From PALG01 sp964495885 (GTDB lineage Bacteria > Bacteroidota > Bacteroidia > Flavobacteriales > Flavobacteriaceae): a DNA stretch of 64,000 nt. The translations under genes and the position numbers were made by a program. The notes beneath the pieces are model-generated. The model was given only the letters and a program-made list of their open reading frames with translations, was not told the DNA's origin and did no database searches. The stretch spans positions 13,994 through 77,993 of the forward strand of contig CAZBWO010000017.1 in assembly GCA_964495885.1 (NCBI GenBank). The letters are read 5' to 3'. Positions 17,787-26,169 of this stretch are shown here, piece after piece (within the stretch, counting starts at the first letter, position 1; every line of letters starts with the position of its first letter).

Positions 17787-19817
17787 TATCTGATTTTTAA
17801 AGAATTCATAAGTGGCTAATTGCGCTTGCATTGGTTGTTGGTTGTTTGAAACATAATTGTTTTCCTGCAAGGCTTCAATAACGCGTGCTTTCACATTGTC
17901 TTGTAGCTGAAATTCCAAGAGCTTTTTAATGGTATGTTGAATGTCCCTATCCAGCACAGGAGTAATGACTTCGATGCGGTGGTCTAAATTCCGTTTCATC
18001 CAATCTGCAGATCCGATAAACATTTTTTCTTGGCCATCATTTCCGAAGCAATACACCCTTGCATGTTCCAAAAAACGATCTACGATGCTAGTTGCGGTGA
18101 TACGTTCGCTTTGACCTTTAATACCTGGAATCAAAGAGCAAATTCCTCTTACCAGCAATTTAATCTGCACTCCTGCATTGTTTGCTTTATACAGCATTTT
18201 AATCATTTCCTTATCTTCCAGACTGTTCATTTTTGCAATGATATAGGCTTGCTTTCCTTGTTGGGCGAATTCAATTTCTTTTTCAATGTGTTTACGGAAA
18301 TTTTCCCTTGCGGAAAAAGGAGAGACCAATAATTTACTGGCCCTAGGGATAATCATTTTGCCCTCCAATACTAAAAATACTTTATGAATGTCTTCTGTAA
18401 TTTCAGGATGTGAGGTGAGTAGCCCAAAATCTGTATACACTTTTGCAGTATTTTCATTAAAGTTCCCCGTTGAAATATAGGCCAATGATTCGGTTCCATT
18501 TTTTGTTTGCCGTTCTAAATACATGATTTTGGAATGCACTTTAATGGCTGGAAAACTATAAATTACTTTAGCGCCGTTTTCTTCAAATATTTTTCCCCAT
18601 TTCAGGTTGTTTTGTTCGTCAAATCGGGCTTTTACTTCAATAAAAATTACGACCTCTTTTCCTTTTTCTGCAGCTAGGGCAATATATTCATTAAGTTTTG
18701 AATTTTCAGCCGCCCGGTAAATAGTAATCTTTAGGGTTGTAATGGTTGGGTCTTCCGCAGCTTCTTTGAGTAATTCAATAAGCGGGTCAAATGCTTGATA
18801 TGGAAAATGAAGCAGCCTATCTTTTTCTTGTACTAAGTTGAAAATAGAGTGGGCGTTGGTTAACGTATTATGCGGCAATGGAGGAAGCGTTGGATAGGTG
18901 AGTTTTTTCTCAGTGGGATTTGGAAACCCAAAAAAATCCTTGAAATTATGATAGGTGCCTCCCATGATGATATCTGCCTTGGAAACTTCCAGTTTTTGCA
19001 GGATGATTTCCTGTAAATGCTTTGGAGTATGCTTATCGATTAAAAGTCGGGTGGCTTGCCCTGTCTCTCTTTTGGAAAGTGATTTCTCTATTTTATCTTT
19101 TACATTTCCAGAAAATTCTTCTTCAATGTATAATTCTGCATCCCTTGATTTTTTAACAGCATAAAACGAAATGTTATGTTCTGCTTCAGGGTTTTGATTG
19201 AGATTGTATTTTAGAATGTCATCAATGAATGTGATGTAGTGCTTTCCGTTATATTCTGGAAATTCAAAAAAACGACTTTCTGTTTCGGGGATTTTCACGA
19301 TGATTAGTTTTTCGTTTCCCAATAATCCAATGAGATATAATTCCTCGTTTTCGATAAAGATTTTTTCAGAATCCGCTACCAATGATACTTGAATCTCTAT
19401 TTTTCCCTTAAGTTGTTCTTGGTAATAGGTTTTGGTAATCTCTTTGTGAACCGAAGAAAATTCCCTGTAATCAATAAGGTGAATCCTGTTTCTCTCCAAT
19501 TCTGGGAGAATCTCCTGCTGAAAAATATTCCCAAATTCCTCTTGCTGCTTTTCTACCTGTGCGTTAATTTCCCGAAGCAGTTTGTTGGGTTTGGTAATGA
19601 GTTTTTTCCGAAGTGGTTTCTCCACTTGCTTGATTTGTCGGATATCTGAAACACGAACCTTGTAAAATTCATCAAGGTTGGAAGAGAAGATTGCCAAAAA
19701 CTTGATGCGTTCGTATATCGGATTCCGAATATCGGCTGCTTCCTGCAACACCCGATGATTGAAACGTAACCATGAAAGGTCACGGTGATAATATTTGTTG
19801 CTATATAAATTTCCCAT
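17784..19817 (-). CDS. ppk1: Polyphosphate kinase 1
   Basis: Reversible transfer of the ATP gamma-phosphate to polyphosphate chains. It has the N-terminal YYHRDLSWLRFNHRVLQEA block, the catalytic histidine in AIKVHSKIMYL, the second conserved His in VDRFLEHARVYCFG, and FIGSADWMKRNLDHRIEV. 677 residues, normal for the family. It converges on the pyrophosphatase gene; both enzymes handle high-energy phosphate, but they are not co-transcribed. Confidence 0.96.
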   Translation of the reverse strand: MGNLYSNKYYHRDLSWLRFNHRVLQEAADIRNPIYERIKFLAIFSSNLDEFYKVRVSDIRQIKQVEKPLRKKLITKPNKLLREINAQVEKQQEEFGNIFQQEILPELERNRIHLIDYREFSSVHKEITKTYYQEQLKGKIEIQVSLVADSEKIFIENEELYLIGLLGNEKLIIVKIPETESRFFEFPEYNGKHYITFIDDILKYNLNQNPEAEHNISFYAVKKSRDAELYIEEEFSGNVKDKIEKSLSKRETGQATRLLIDKHTPKHLQEIILQKLEVSKADIIMGGTYHNFKDFFGFPNPTEKKLTYPTLPPLPHNTLTNAHSIFNLVQEKDRLLHFPYQAFDPLIELLKEAAEDPTITTLKITIYRAAENSKLNEYIALAAEKGKEVVIFIEVKARFDEQNNLKWGKIFEENGAKVIYSFPAIKVHSKIMYLERQTKNGTESLAYISTGNFNENTAKVYTDFGLLTSHPEITEDIHKVFLVLEGKMIIPRASKLLVSPFSARENFRKHIEKEIEFAQQGKQAYIIAKMNSLEDKEMIKMLYKANNAGVQIKLLVRGICSLIPGIKGQSERITATSIVDRFLEHARVYCFGNDGQEKMFIGSADWMKRNLDHRIEVITPVLDRDIQHTIKKLLEFQLQDNVKARVIEALQENNYVSNNQQPMQAQLATYEFFKNQI

Positions 19818-19873
19818 GCCTATGACAAAATAAGCATATTGAAACGTAGTAAATGTGAGGGTTTTGTTAAGTT

Positions 19874-20488
19874 TTAAAAGAGTCCGTGCAATTCTGCATC
19901 AATCTTATTGATCACTTCCCCTAGATCCTCTGGGTTATCCACAAAATTGATATGGTCTACATCTATGATCAATAAATTTCCTTTGGAATAATCATGAATC
20001 CAAGCCTCATAGCGCTCATTCAACCTGCTTAGGTAATCAATGCTAATAGAGTTCTCGTAATCCCGCCCACGCTTGTGAATTTGGTTCACGAGGTTTGGAA
20101 TGGAACTTCGAAGGTAAATTAGCAAATCAGGACCTTCAGTAACACTTTCCATCAAATCAAATAACGCGCGGTAATTTTCAAAATCCCTATTCGTCATGAG
20201 ACCCATGGCATGTAGGTTGGGCGCAAAGATGTAAGCATCTTCGTAAATAGTTCTATCCTGAATCACATTATTCCCGCTTTCACGAATTTCCATGATTTGC
20301 CGAAATCTGCTATTCAAAAAATAGATCTGCAAATTAAAAGACCACCGTTCCATTTGGTTGTAGAAATCGTCTAAATAGGGATTGTCTTCCACATCTTCAA
20401 AATGTGCTTTCCATTTATAATGCTTGGCCAATAGACGGGTTAGGGTGGTTTTCCCGGAGCCAATATTTCCTGCTACGGCAACATGCAT
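19874..20488 (-). CDS. Deoxynucleoside kinase
   Basis: A cytoplasmic kinase of the deoxynucleoside kinase family that phosphorylates salvaged deoxynucleosides. It has a P-loop GNIGSGKTTL near residue 7, the DRTIYEDAYIF segment with the catalytic DRS-like motif, and a C-terminal RGRDYE lid region. The 204 residues are typical. Nucleoside specificity (dA/dG or dT) cannot be read reliably. It starts 4 bp after the preceding gene's stop, so it is probably co-transcribed with it. Confidence 0.9.
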   Translation of the reverse strand: MHVAVAGNIGSGKTTLTRLLAKHYKWKAHFEDVEDNPYLDDFYNQMERWSFNLQIYFLNSRFRQIMEIRESGNNVIQDRTIYEDAYIFAPNLHAMGLMTNRDFENYRALFDLMESVTEGPDLLIYLRSSIPNLVNQIHKRGRDYENSISIDYLSRLNERYEAWIHDYSKGNLLIIDVDHINFVDNPEDLGEVINKIDAELHGLF

Positions 20489-20492
20489 AGAA

Positions 20493-21266
20493 TTATTGCT
20501 TTGGTTGTGTTAGTGAATATGCGTAAAGCATTTTAGCATGGTAAATATACAGGAAATCTTGCGTTAGCTGCAAGTCTTCCAAGGGAATTTCCCCAAAGTC
20601 AAAAGGAATGGGTTGAATAGTTCCTTGCTCAATTTTATAGAGTTGTTGTTCCTTAATACCCAACAACATTTCATTGTGTTTTACCAATCGCTCCATTCCT
20701 TCACTGGGGATTTCTTGCAAGAGGCTTCCATAGATATTTATCTTTCTAATCTTATCTTCGGAAAGTAGGGTGCAATCATTAAAATTTGAGGCATAAGATT
20801 GCACTACACCTTTCAGTGGTTGAGATACAGTGGTTTGCAGTTGGGTGCGGTATTGATACAGCTCCAGTTGTTGTGTGTCTGAATTAAACACCCAAAGCCT
20901 ATTATTTCCCGCATTGCTTGCCATGCTTAAGTTTAAAAAGGAGGGTAGTTCATTAAATTCAATACGTTCCTTTTCATTAAGCCTATTATCTAAAAAAACC
21001 ACAGTGTTGGTCTGCTCGTAAAAAAGAACTACGTTTAGCGGATTGATAATATCTACGGAAGTCAAGGGTCCCAATTGGAAATCCTGAAACTGAAACGTAC
21101 CTAGCTCCCCTTTTTTGTGCAAGGTTCCGTTTTTAATATAATATACATGTTTAAAACTGTCAACTCCAATAAATTCATCGGCATCTAGCGAAGTTTTATT
21201 GGCTAGCTTGAGGGTTTGTCCAAACCCCACAGTCGAAATACATAAAAAAAAGAATAGCCATTTCAT
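20493..21266 (-). CDS. Exported beta-propeller-like hypothetical protein
   Basis: Family not recognised. The protein of 257 residues starts with a clear signal peptide (MKWLFFFLCISTVGFGQ) and continues with repeated short beta-strand segments (VVFLDNRLN, LWVFNSDTQQLELYQY, LLGIKEQQLYKI) suggesting a small beta-propeller in the periplasm. The ATG at 21266 was chosen because longer forms run antisense into the duplicated response-regulator fragment. It is adjacent to the deoxynucleoside kinase gene, 4 bp apart. Confidence 0.7.
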   Translation of the reverse strand: MKWLFFFLCISTVGFGQTLKLANKTSLDADEFIGVDSFKHVYYIKNGTLHKKGELGTFQFQDFQLGPLTSVDIINPLNVVLFYEQTNTVVFLDNRLNEKERIEFNELPSFLNLSMASNAGNNRLWVFNSDTQQLELYQYRTQLQTTVSQPLKGVVQSYASNFNDCTLLSEDKIRKINIYGSLLQEIPSEGMERLVKHNEMLLGIKEQQLYKIEQGTIQPIPFDFGEIPLEDLQLTQDFLYIYHAKMLYAYSLTQPKQ

Positions 21267-21297
21267 GGCCGAACAAGATACAAAATACTTGCCAAGT

Positions 21298-21432
21298 TTA
21301 ACAGACCAATTTATAGCCAAACCCGCGCACATTGATAATTTGAAGGTTAGGATCTTTCTTTAGTTTTTTCCGAAGCTTGGTAATAAAAACATCCATACTG
21401 CGTGTATTGAAAGTTTTGGTTCGTACGCCCAT
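21298..21432 (-). pseudogene. Duplicated 3' fragment of the OmpR-type response regulator gene
   Basis: The block 21298-21413 repeats the last ~116 bp of the regulator gene (21501-21616) with about ten mismatches by eye. Reading the minus strand, it encodes the same C-terminal end, NTRSMDVFITKLRKKL...GFGYKLVC, with its own stop at the same point. Most changes are synonymous or conservative. The first possible ATG gives only 44 residues, so there is no receiver domain and only the end of the DNA-binding wing. It is probably a remnant of a tandem regulator gene. Confidence 0.75.
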
Positions 21433-21500
21433 TTCCTGAAAAGACTGTTCTCTAAAGATATCCTTTTTAGGAAATGACCGCCCCTTCGGTGGGACGATGT

Positions 21501-22169
21501 TTAACAGACTAACTTATATCCAAAACCTCGCACATTAATAATTTGAAGATTAGGGTCTTTCTTTAGTTTTTTCCGAAGCTTGGTAATAAAAACATCCATA
21601 CTACGTGCATTGAAAAAATCATCATCGCCCCACAATTTTTTTAAAATAATGGAACGCTCCAGGACTTCGTTTCGGTGATGATATAAGTGATATAATAGGT
21701 GTGCTTCACGATGCGTAAGGCGAATAGGTTTTTCGGTGGCAAACTGTAATTCCTGTTTTTTTAAATGAAACTGAAACCTTCCTATCGCTATTGCTTCATG
21801 GGTATTGGAATGTTGTTCTTTTAGCAAATGCTGGATACGAACCACCAATTCTTCCATACTAAAAGGCTTTTTTAGATAGTCATTCCCTCCAAGATGGAAT
21901 CCTTCCACCACGTCTTTGGTTTGTGATTTGGCTGTAAGGAATAAAATGGGTGTGTGCACATCCTGTTTCCTAATTTCCTTTGCTAGGGTAAATCCGTCTT
22001 TTTTGGGCATCATTACATCCAGTATCAAAAGATCTGGTGACTTTTTGGTATAGGTTTCCAATGCCTGCACTCCATCCAGGCAATGATGAACGGTATAGCC
22101 TTCGGTTTCCAGACTTTCCTTGACAATCTGTCCCAAGGATGGTTCATCTTCTGCTAGTAATATGGTCAT
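21501..22169 (-). CDS. OmpR-family response regulator
   Basis: A cytoplasmic two-component regulator of 222 residues. The receiver domain (1-~118) has acidic pocket EDE, phosphoacceptor Asp51 in LILDVMMPKKDG, and conserved Thr and Lys in FLTAK and YLKKPFS. The C-terminal winged helix (about 125-222) ends in SMDVFITKLRKKLKKDP and NVRGFGYKL. The ATG at 22169 gives MTILLAEDE; longer forms run into the kinase gene. It starts 4 bp after the kinase stop, so the pair is one operon. The likely target is the divergent GLPGLI gene (see the direct repeats at 23678). Confidence 0.95.
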   Translation of the reverse strand: MTILLAEDEPSLGQIVKESLETEGYTVHHCLDGVQALETYTKKSPDLLILDVMMPKKDGFTLAKEIRKQDVHTPILFLTAKSQTKDVVEGFHLGGNDYLKKPFSMEELVVRIQHLLKEQHSNTHEAIAIGRFQFHLKKQELQFATEKPIRLTHREAHLLYHLYHHRNEVLERSIILKKLWGDDDFFNARSMDVFITKLRKKLKKDPNLQIINVRGFGYKLVC

Positions 22170-22173
22170 TTTT

Positions 22174-23637
22174 TTATCCAATGGGCAGCGTGATTTTGAA
22201 TCTGGTATTAGGTTGCGGAATGAGCATAATGGAACCTCCGTGTTTTTCAATGATTTTTTGGGTATAATGCAGACCAATCCCAAACCCTTTTACATCGTGT
22301 GTATTGCCTTTTGGAACCCGGTAGAATTTTTCAAAGACCTGTTTTTTGTGGGATTCCTGAAGGCTTGAGCCACTATCTGCAATTTTTATAATTACTTGGT
22401 TTGTAATTTTTTCAATTTCAACCTTGATGTCTTTTCCACCATATTTTAGGGCGTTATCCAAAATGTTATTGAGGGCATTTTCAATGTGAAATTGATCTAT
22501 GGGCAATAGTATTTCTTCTTCCGAGGAAGTAAAGGAAACCGTTTTACCACTATTCAAAAACACTTCATTTTGGGTTAGCCGTTCCAACAAACCTACAATA
22601 TCCTGCATTTCTTTTTTTAATACCAATTGGTCACTGTCCAAAGCAGCAGTTTCCAACAACTTTTCTACCATGACATTGAGTTTCTGGAGTTGCTCTTCAG
22701 ACATTTTTGCATATCGCTGCGTCTTTTCTGGGTCTTGTTGTGTATTGTATTTAAGGATTCCTTCCATCGCAACGCCAATGGTGGCAATGGGGGTTTTGAA
22801 CTCATGTGTAATATTGTTGATGAGGTCGTTCTTCACTTCGGCGAGTTGTTTTTGCTGCTGAATGATTTTCAGTAAATATAGTAAGCAACCAATCACTCCG
22901 GCCAATAACACAAAAGAGAGTAAAATTCCTAAGACGTTTCGTTTCAGGACGGCAAATGTAAGATTATTGAAATGGGCTTTCAGTTCGTTTCCGTAGAAAA
23001 AATAGGGCGATTTGGAAGTGGTTTCCAAGCTGGCTTTTTCAATAAACTCAGGGCGTAGTTCACTTTTTTTCCGAAGAAACCCTTCATGGCTAAGGCCATA
23101 ATCAAGTTGAATATTTTTCCGAAGTAATTCCTGTTGGAAAAGACTATCTATTTTCTGAAGGGAAAGTTGATTTTCGGAAAAAGAGACAATTAATTTGGAA
23201 GATAGCTGTTCTACCGGACGTTCAAGACTATCAATAAACGCAAAAAACCTATTTTCTGATATGACTGTGTCTGTCACCGAAATATTCAAGTCGATGCTGT
23301 CTGGTCCACCACTTTTAATAATGGTAATTCCGTCCCTCAAGCTATCCCGAAACTGAAAATGCCCATTAGCGAAGCTATCTAATTTAATGGTGCTTTTTAA
23401 TTGGCTTCCTATTCCTCTAAAGTGAATACTGTCACTCTTAAACCGAAAGGTTTCCCGTGTAGCCAAATTGGTATAATATTGATCAACGGCATTGTCTAAA
23501 CTAGTCTGTACATCATTAAGCAATTGCTGCTTACTGGAGCGATAATTTTTATAATTCCAATATCCTTGAATGCAAAGAGTAGCCCCAATGACTAGGGCAA
23601 TAAAGTACAGGATTCCTCTATAGCGTAGTGCATTCAT
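22174..23637 (-). CDS. Sensor histidine kinase
   Basis: An inner-membrane kinase of 487 residues. TM1 is about 8-26, a ~205-residue periplasmic sensor region follows, and TM2 is about 234-258. The H-box is NNITHEFKTPIA with His278. The ATPase domain has the N-box NALNNILDNALKYGG, a D-S-G form of the G1 box, and GFGIGLHYTQKIIEKHGG as G2. The sensor region matches no domain I recognise, so the signal is unknown. It is the first gene of a kinase-regulator operon, divergent from the GLPGLI gene. Confidence 0.94.
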   Translation of the reverse strand: MNALRYRGILYFIALVIGATLCIQGYWNYKNYRSSKQQLLNDVQTSLDNAVDQYYTNLATRETFRFKSDSIHFRGIGSQLKSTIKLDSFANGHFQFRDSLRDGITIIKSGGPDSIDLNISVTDTVISENRFFAFIDSLERPVEQLSSKLIVSFSENQLSLQKIDSLFQQELLRKNIQLDYGLSHEGFLRKKSELRPEFIEKASLETTSKSPYFFYGNELKAHFNNLTFAVLKRNVLGILLSFVLLAGVIGCLLYLLKIIQQQKQLAEVKNDLINNITHEFKTPIATIGVAMEGILKYNTQQDPEKTQRYAKMSEEQLQKLNVMVEKLLETAALDSDQLVLKKEMQDIVGLLERLTQNEVFLNSGKTVSFTSSEEEILLPIDQFHIENALNNILDNALKYGGKDIKVEIEKITNQVIIKIADSGSSLQESHKKQVFEKFYRVPKGNTHDVKGFGIGLHYTQKIIEKHGGSIMLIPQPNTRFKITLPIG

Positions 23638-23677
23638 GATTCAAAAATAACAACTTATCTTTAGGTGGCGCAGGTCT

Positions 23678-23707
23678 GTTAACACACGTTAACACTCCTT
23701 AACCCAA
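23678..23707 (+). promoter_or_regulatory. Three TTAAC direct repeats, probable response-regulator site
   Basis: GTTAACACAC, GTTAACACTC and CTTAACCCAA follow one another with an exact 10-bp period, placing TTAACA/TTAACC on one face of the helix. OmpR/PhoB-family regulators bind such direct repeats. The site lies between the kinase gene and the divergent GLPGLI gene, just upstream of a near-consensus -7 element (CATCTTTG, 23726-23733). Confidence 0.5.
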
Positions 23708-23762
23708 AAACACATTCCCTTGATGCATCTTTGTGACAGGAATTTTAAAAAATCAGAAAACG

Positions 23763-24608
23763 ATGAGATCATTACACCATTTTACTTTTTTATTGGCCTT
23801 ATTCATGGCAACATGTTCTTTCGCCCAACAAATAGAGGGTATAGCTACTTATAAAAGTCAGCGAAAATTTGATGTAGAACTAGACAGTACTGCTACCGAT
23901 GCTATGAAGGAACAAATCATGGCAATGCTTAAAAAGCAATCCCAAAAAGAATTCACCCTTGAGTTTAATGGAAAGGAGTCTTTGTATAAACAGGAAATAC
24001 AATTAGATGATAATAATACGTTTGAAAGCGGGGGGATGAAAATAGTTGTGGCTGGTTCTGGGGGGAATGATGCCTTATATAAAAATTTGGCTGAAGACAG
24101 GTATGTAAATCAAAATGAAATGTTTGGAAAGCAATTTTTAATCAAGGATGCCCTTGAAAAACGAGATTGGGAAATGACCAAGGAAACCAAAAATATTGGA
24201 GAGTATACTTGTTTTAAGGCGACCTACAAAGATACCCGAACAGTGCTCATCGCTGAAAGTGATAGTGAAACCGGTGAATCTACCGATAGCAAATCTGAAC
24301 AGGAAGTATTGGTTACTGCATGGTATACCCCTCAAATTCCCGTACAGCATGGCCCTGCAAATTACGGCGGACTCCCAGGTTTGATCCTTGAAGTTAATGA
24401 TGGTACCGAAAGTATTCTTTGCAGTAAAATTGTATTGAATCCAGACAATGGGGTTTCCATCAAAGAACCCAGCAAGGGTAAAGAAGTGACTAATGCCGAA
24501 TACCGCGAAATTATGGAGGCAAAGATGAAAGAGATGAACGAGCAATTTCAAGGGGATGGACGCAAGAATGGAGGCAGCAACAGTTTCAGTATTAAAATAG
24601 GGGGATGA
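23763..24608 (+). CDS. GLPGLI family exported protein
   Basis: A 281-residue exported protein with a signal peptide (MRSLHHF...CSFAQ) and the family signature GGLPGLILEV. The family occurs only in Bacteroidota and its function is unknown; members often sit next to outer-membrane receptors, as here. The ATG at 23763 gives a normal signal peptide. The paralogue at 26153 shares the YTPQIPV/FTPQIPV, GGLPGLI and KGKEVT..EY blocks, so the two probably arose by duplication. It is divergent from the two-component operon. Confidence 0.9.
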   Translation: MRSLHHFTFLLALFMATCSFAQQIEGIATYKSQRKFDVELDSTATDAMKEQIMAMLKKQSQKEFTLEFNGKESLYKQEIQLDDNNTFESGGMKIVVAGSGGNDALYKNLAEDRYVNQNEMFGKQFLIKDALEKRDWEMTKETKNIGEYTCFKATYKDTRTVLIAESDSETGESTDSKSEQEVLVTAWYTPQIPVQHGPANYGGLPGLILEVNDGTESILCSKIVLNPDNGVSIKEPSKGKEVTNAEYREIMEAKMKEMNEQFQGDGRKNGGSNSFSIKIGG

Positions 24609-24845
24609 TTAATCAAAGCCTTCTTTAAAAAAATCTTTTGGAGATATTTCTAGGGCTTTTAGAATTTTAAAAAAACTAAAAATCCTTAAATTTTCTCCTT
24701 TCTCATATCTGCCGTACTGGGCTCTTGGGATGTTGTTGTCATATGCAAATATCTCATAATTAGTGTATCCCTTGGCAATCCTAAGTTCTTTGATTCGCTG
24801 TCCAAGTTTTTGAAGAAATTCCTCTTTTTCTTTATCGATTTGCAT
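24609..24845 (-). CDS. Small HTH (Xre-type) regulator
   Basis: A 78-residue protein that is essentially one helix-turn-helix of the Cro/C1 type: LGQRIKELRIAKGYTNYEIFAYDNNIPRAQYGRYEKGENL, then LKALEISPKDFF. The ATG at 24845 is chosen; a TTG at 24851 is possible. The gene abuts the GLPGLI stop codon tail to tail and diverges from the Cys-rich protein gene, so it may control that gene. The DNA is visibly more AT-rich than the flanks. Confidence 0.8.
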   Translation of the reverse strand: MQIDKEKEEFLQKLGQRIKELRIAKGYTNYEIFAYDNNIPRAQYGRYEKGENLRIFSFFKILKALEISPKDFFKEGFD

Positions 24846-24974
24846 ATACAAAAAAAAGGAAATACAAAAAATTTAGTAACCATTAATTAATTACTACAAT
24901 AAAGTAGTATATTGCATTGGGGAGAAACCGAAAACCCTATCAAAAGAGTAGGTCTAATTAATTTTTTTACTATT

Positions 24975-25505
24975 ATGAAAAATTTGTTTATCTTTTTTTT
25001 ATGTTTACCGTTTTTGGGATTAGCTAATGACAATCATTTTAATCCTAAGGATGTTATGGTTGATTTCAATTATCTATGTGAAGTAGATTTTGATTCAGGT
25101 TTTGAAATTATCACAAGTGAATCTAATAATGAAGAAATTTTTTCCTTCAAGATGATTAATTCAGGTGATATATTGGTTGCTTATAAAAGTGAAGGAGTAT
25201 TGAAGCCTACATTTTTTATTAAATACAATGATGATAGTATAGTTTATAAGGATATAAATAATAGATTGACCACGGTAATTGTATCAATTAATGACAATAA
25301 AGTTCAATCTGTAAATTATTTGGAAAAAAATGATTCTAAAATGGGACTTGCTGTTGGCTGTATGGGAGGTTCTACTGCAAATTGCATACAAATAGCATGG
25401 GACGCATGTATGCAAGATACAGCTTGCTCCTTTACATGTGCTTTAGCAGGCCCTTCTTGTCCAATTGCCATTGCTACTGCATGTGCTGCACATTGTAATT
25501 TGTAA
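24975..25505 (+). CDS. Secreted protein with Cys-rich C-terminus, function unknown
   Basis: 176 residues, family not recognised. The signal peptide is MKNLFIFFLCLPFLGLA. A ~110-residue beta-rich middle follows, then a compact C-terminal segment of about 48 residues holding most of the cysteines (GCMGG, TANC, WDACMQD, TACSFTC, GPSCP, TACAAHC), rich in Ala and Gly. This layout recalls precursors that carry a disulfide-bonded C-terminal peptide, such as halocin C8-like or other bacteriocin precursors, but no such homology could be confirmed. It lies in an AT-rich cassette, divergent from an HTH gene and followed by two small membrane protein genes. Confidence 0.6.
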   Translation: MKNLFIFFLCLPFLGLANDNHFNPKDVMVDFNYLCEVDFDSGFEIITSESNNEEIFSFKMINSGDILVAYKSEGVLKPTFFIKYNDDSIVYKDINNRLTTVIVSINDNKVQSVNYLEKNDSKMGLAVGCMGGSTANCIQIAWDACMQDTACSFTCALAGPSCPIAIATACAAHCNL

Positions 25506-25514
25506 ATAAATAAT

Positions 25515-25610
25515 ATGAAATTTGTAAACTTTCTCTTATATTTCTTTTTTGGTTTTTTTGGTATTATACTTTTTTTATTGAAGAAGTATAATTTTTTTAA
25601 AAAATTATAA
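25515..25610 (+). CDS. Very small hydrophobic peptide
   Basis: A 31-codon frame beginning 9 bp after the Cys-rich protein stop: a Phe-rich transmembrane helix of about 20 residues, then a Lys/Phe tail (LLKKYNFFKKL). It ends 26 bp before the terminator hairpin. Its position and single-helix form suggest a real small membrane peptide, perhaps an accessory or immunity peptide, but length and AT-rich composition make chance possible. Confidence 0.4.
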   Translation: MKFVNFLLYFFFGFFGIILFLLKKYNFFKKL

Positions 25611-25636
25611 TTAAGAAATTTTTGATTCATAACAAT

Positions 25637-25664
25637 AACCCTCCACTTTCGTGGGGGGTTTTTT
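25637..25664 (+). terminator. Intrinsic terminator after the Cys-rich protein unit
   Basis: AACCCTCCAC-TTTC-GTGGGGGGTT pairs into a 10-bp stem with one G-T wobble, followed by a T-run. It separates the Cys-rich protein/small peptide unit from the next gene. Confidence 0.85.
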
Positions 25665-25677
25665 AAACCATCTATAA

Positions 25678-26169
25678 ATGAAAAAGATTAAGTATGTTTT
25701 TTGGGCTGCTTTTTTGTTCTTTCTCTTGTACGAGGTAATTATGGGAATTAGGTTTTTTCCAAAAATTAATTCAATTCTTAATGAAGTTGAATTTGTTGAA
25801 GAGAACCAAAGTTTGACACAAAAAAAAATAATTCTTGAACAAAATTATGTATTTCATGAGATTGATTTTAAGAATAAAAAACTAAATTTCTTTTTCTTGA
25901 AAAGTGACAGTCAATTAACAAAAAGAGAATTAAGTTATATAAATAGCGTTCAAGATTCCTTAGCAAAGCTAAAATCTTTTTTTATAGTCTTAGTTTATGA
26001 TTCAAGTCCTATGCAAAAAGATAACCATGGTTATTACCAGATAGAAGCGGGTCAATTACCTTTTAAAGAAGAAAAAATTATTTATCCTTATTATATGAAA
26101 ATTGAGAACGGGGAAATCATAAAAAATAAAACGACACTTTTTAAAAATATAAATGATGAAAATTTTTGA
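25678..26169 (+). CDS. Membrane-anchored hypothetical protein
   Basis: 163 residues with one N-terminal hydrophobic helix (about 6-26: YVFWAAFLFFLLYEVIMGI) and a soluble, Lys/Phe-rich domain probably facing the periplasm. No family recognised. A YVFHEIDFKNKKLNFFFLKSD strand-rich region and an FIVLVYDSS strand hint at an alpha/beta domain. There is no CxxC, so no thioredoxin function is claimed. It overlaps the second GLPGLI gene by 17 bp and begins just after the terminator. AT-rich like the rest of the cassette. Confidence 0.6.
   Translation: MKKIKYVFWAAFLFFLLYEVIMGIRFFPKINSILNEVEFVEENQSLTQKKIILEQNYVFHEIDFKNKKLNFFFLKSDSQLTKRELSYINSVQDSLAKLKSFFIVLVYDSSPMQKDNHGYYQIEAGQLPFKEEKIIYPYYMKIENGEIIKNKTTLFKNINDENF

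Noticed and set aside
21267..21332. Longer start for the beta-propeller-like protein
   Set aside because: The added residues are antisense to the response-regulator fragment and destroy the clear signal peptide.
24975..25505. Firm call of the Cys-rich protein as a bacteriocin
   Set aside because: The cysteine layout is suggestive but no family match, transporter or modification gene was identified in the cassette.
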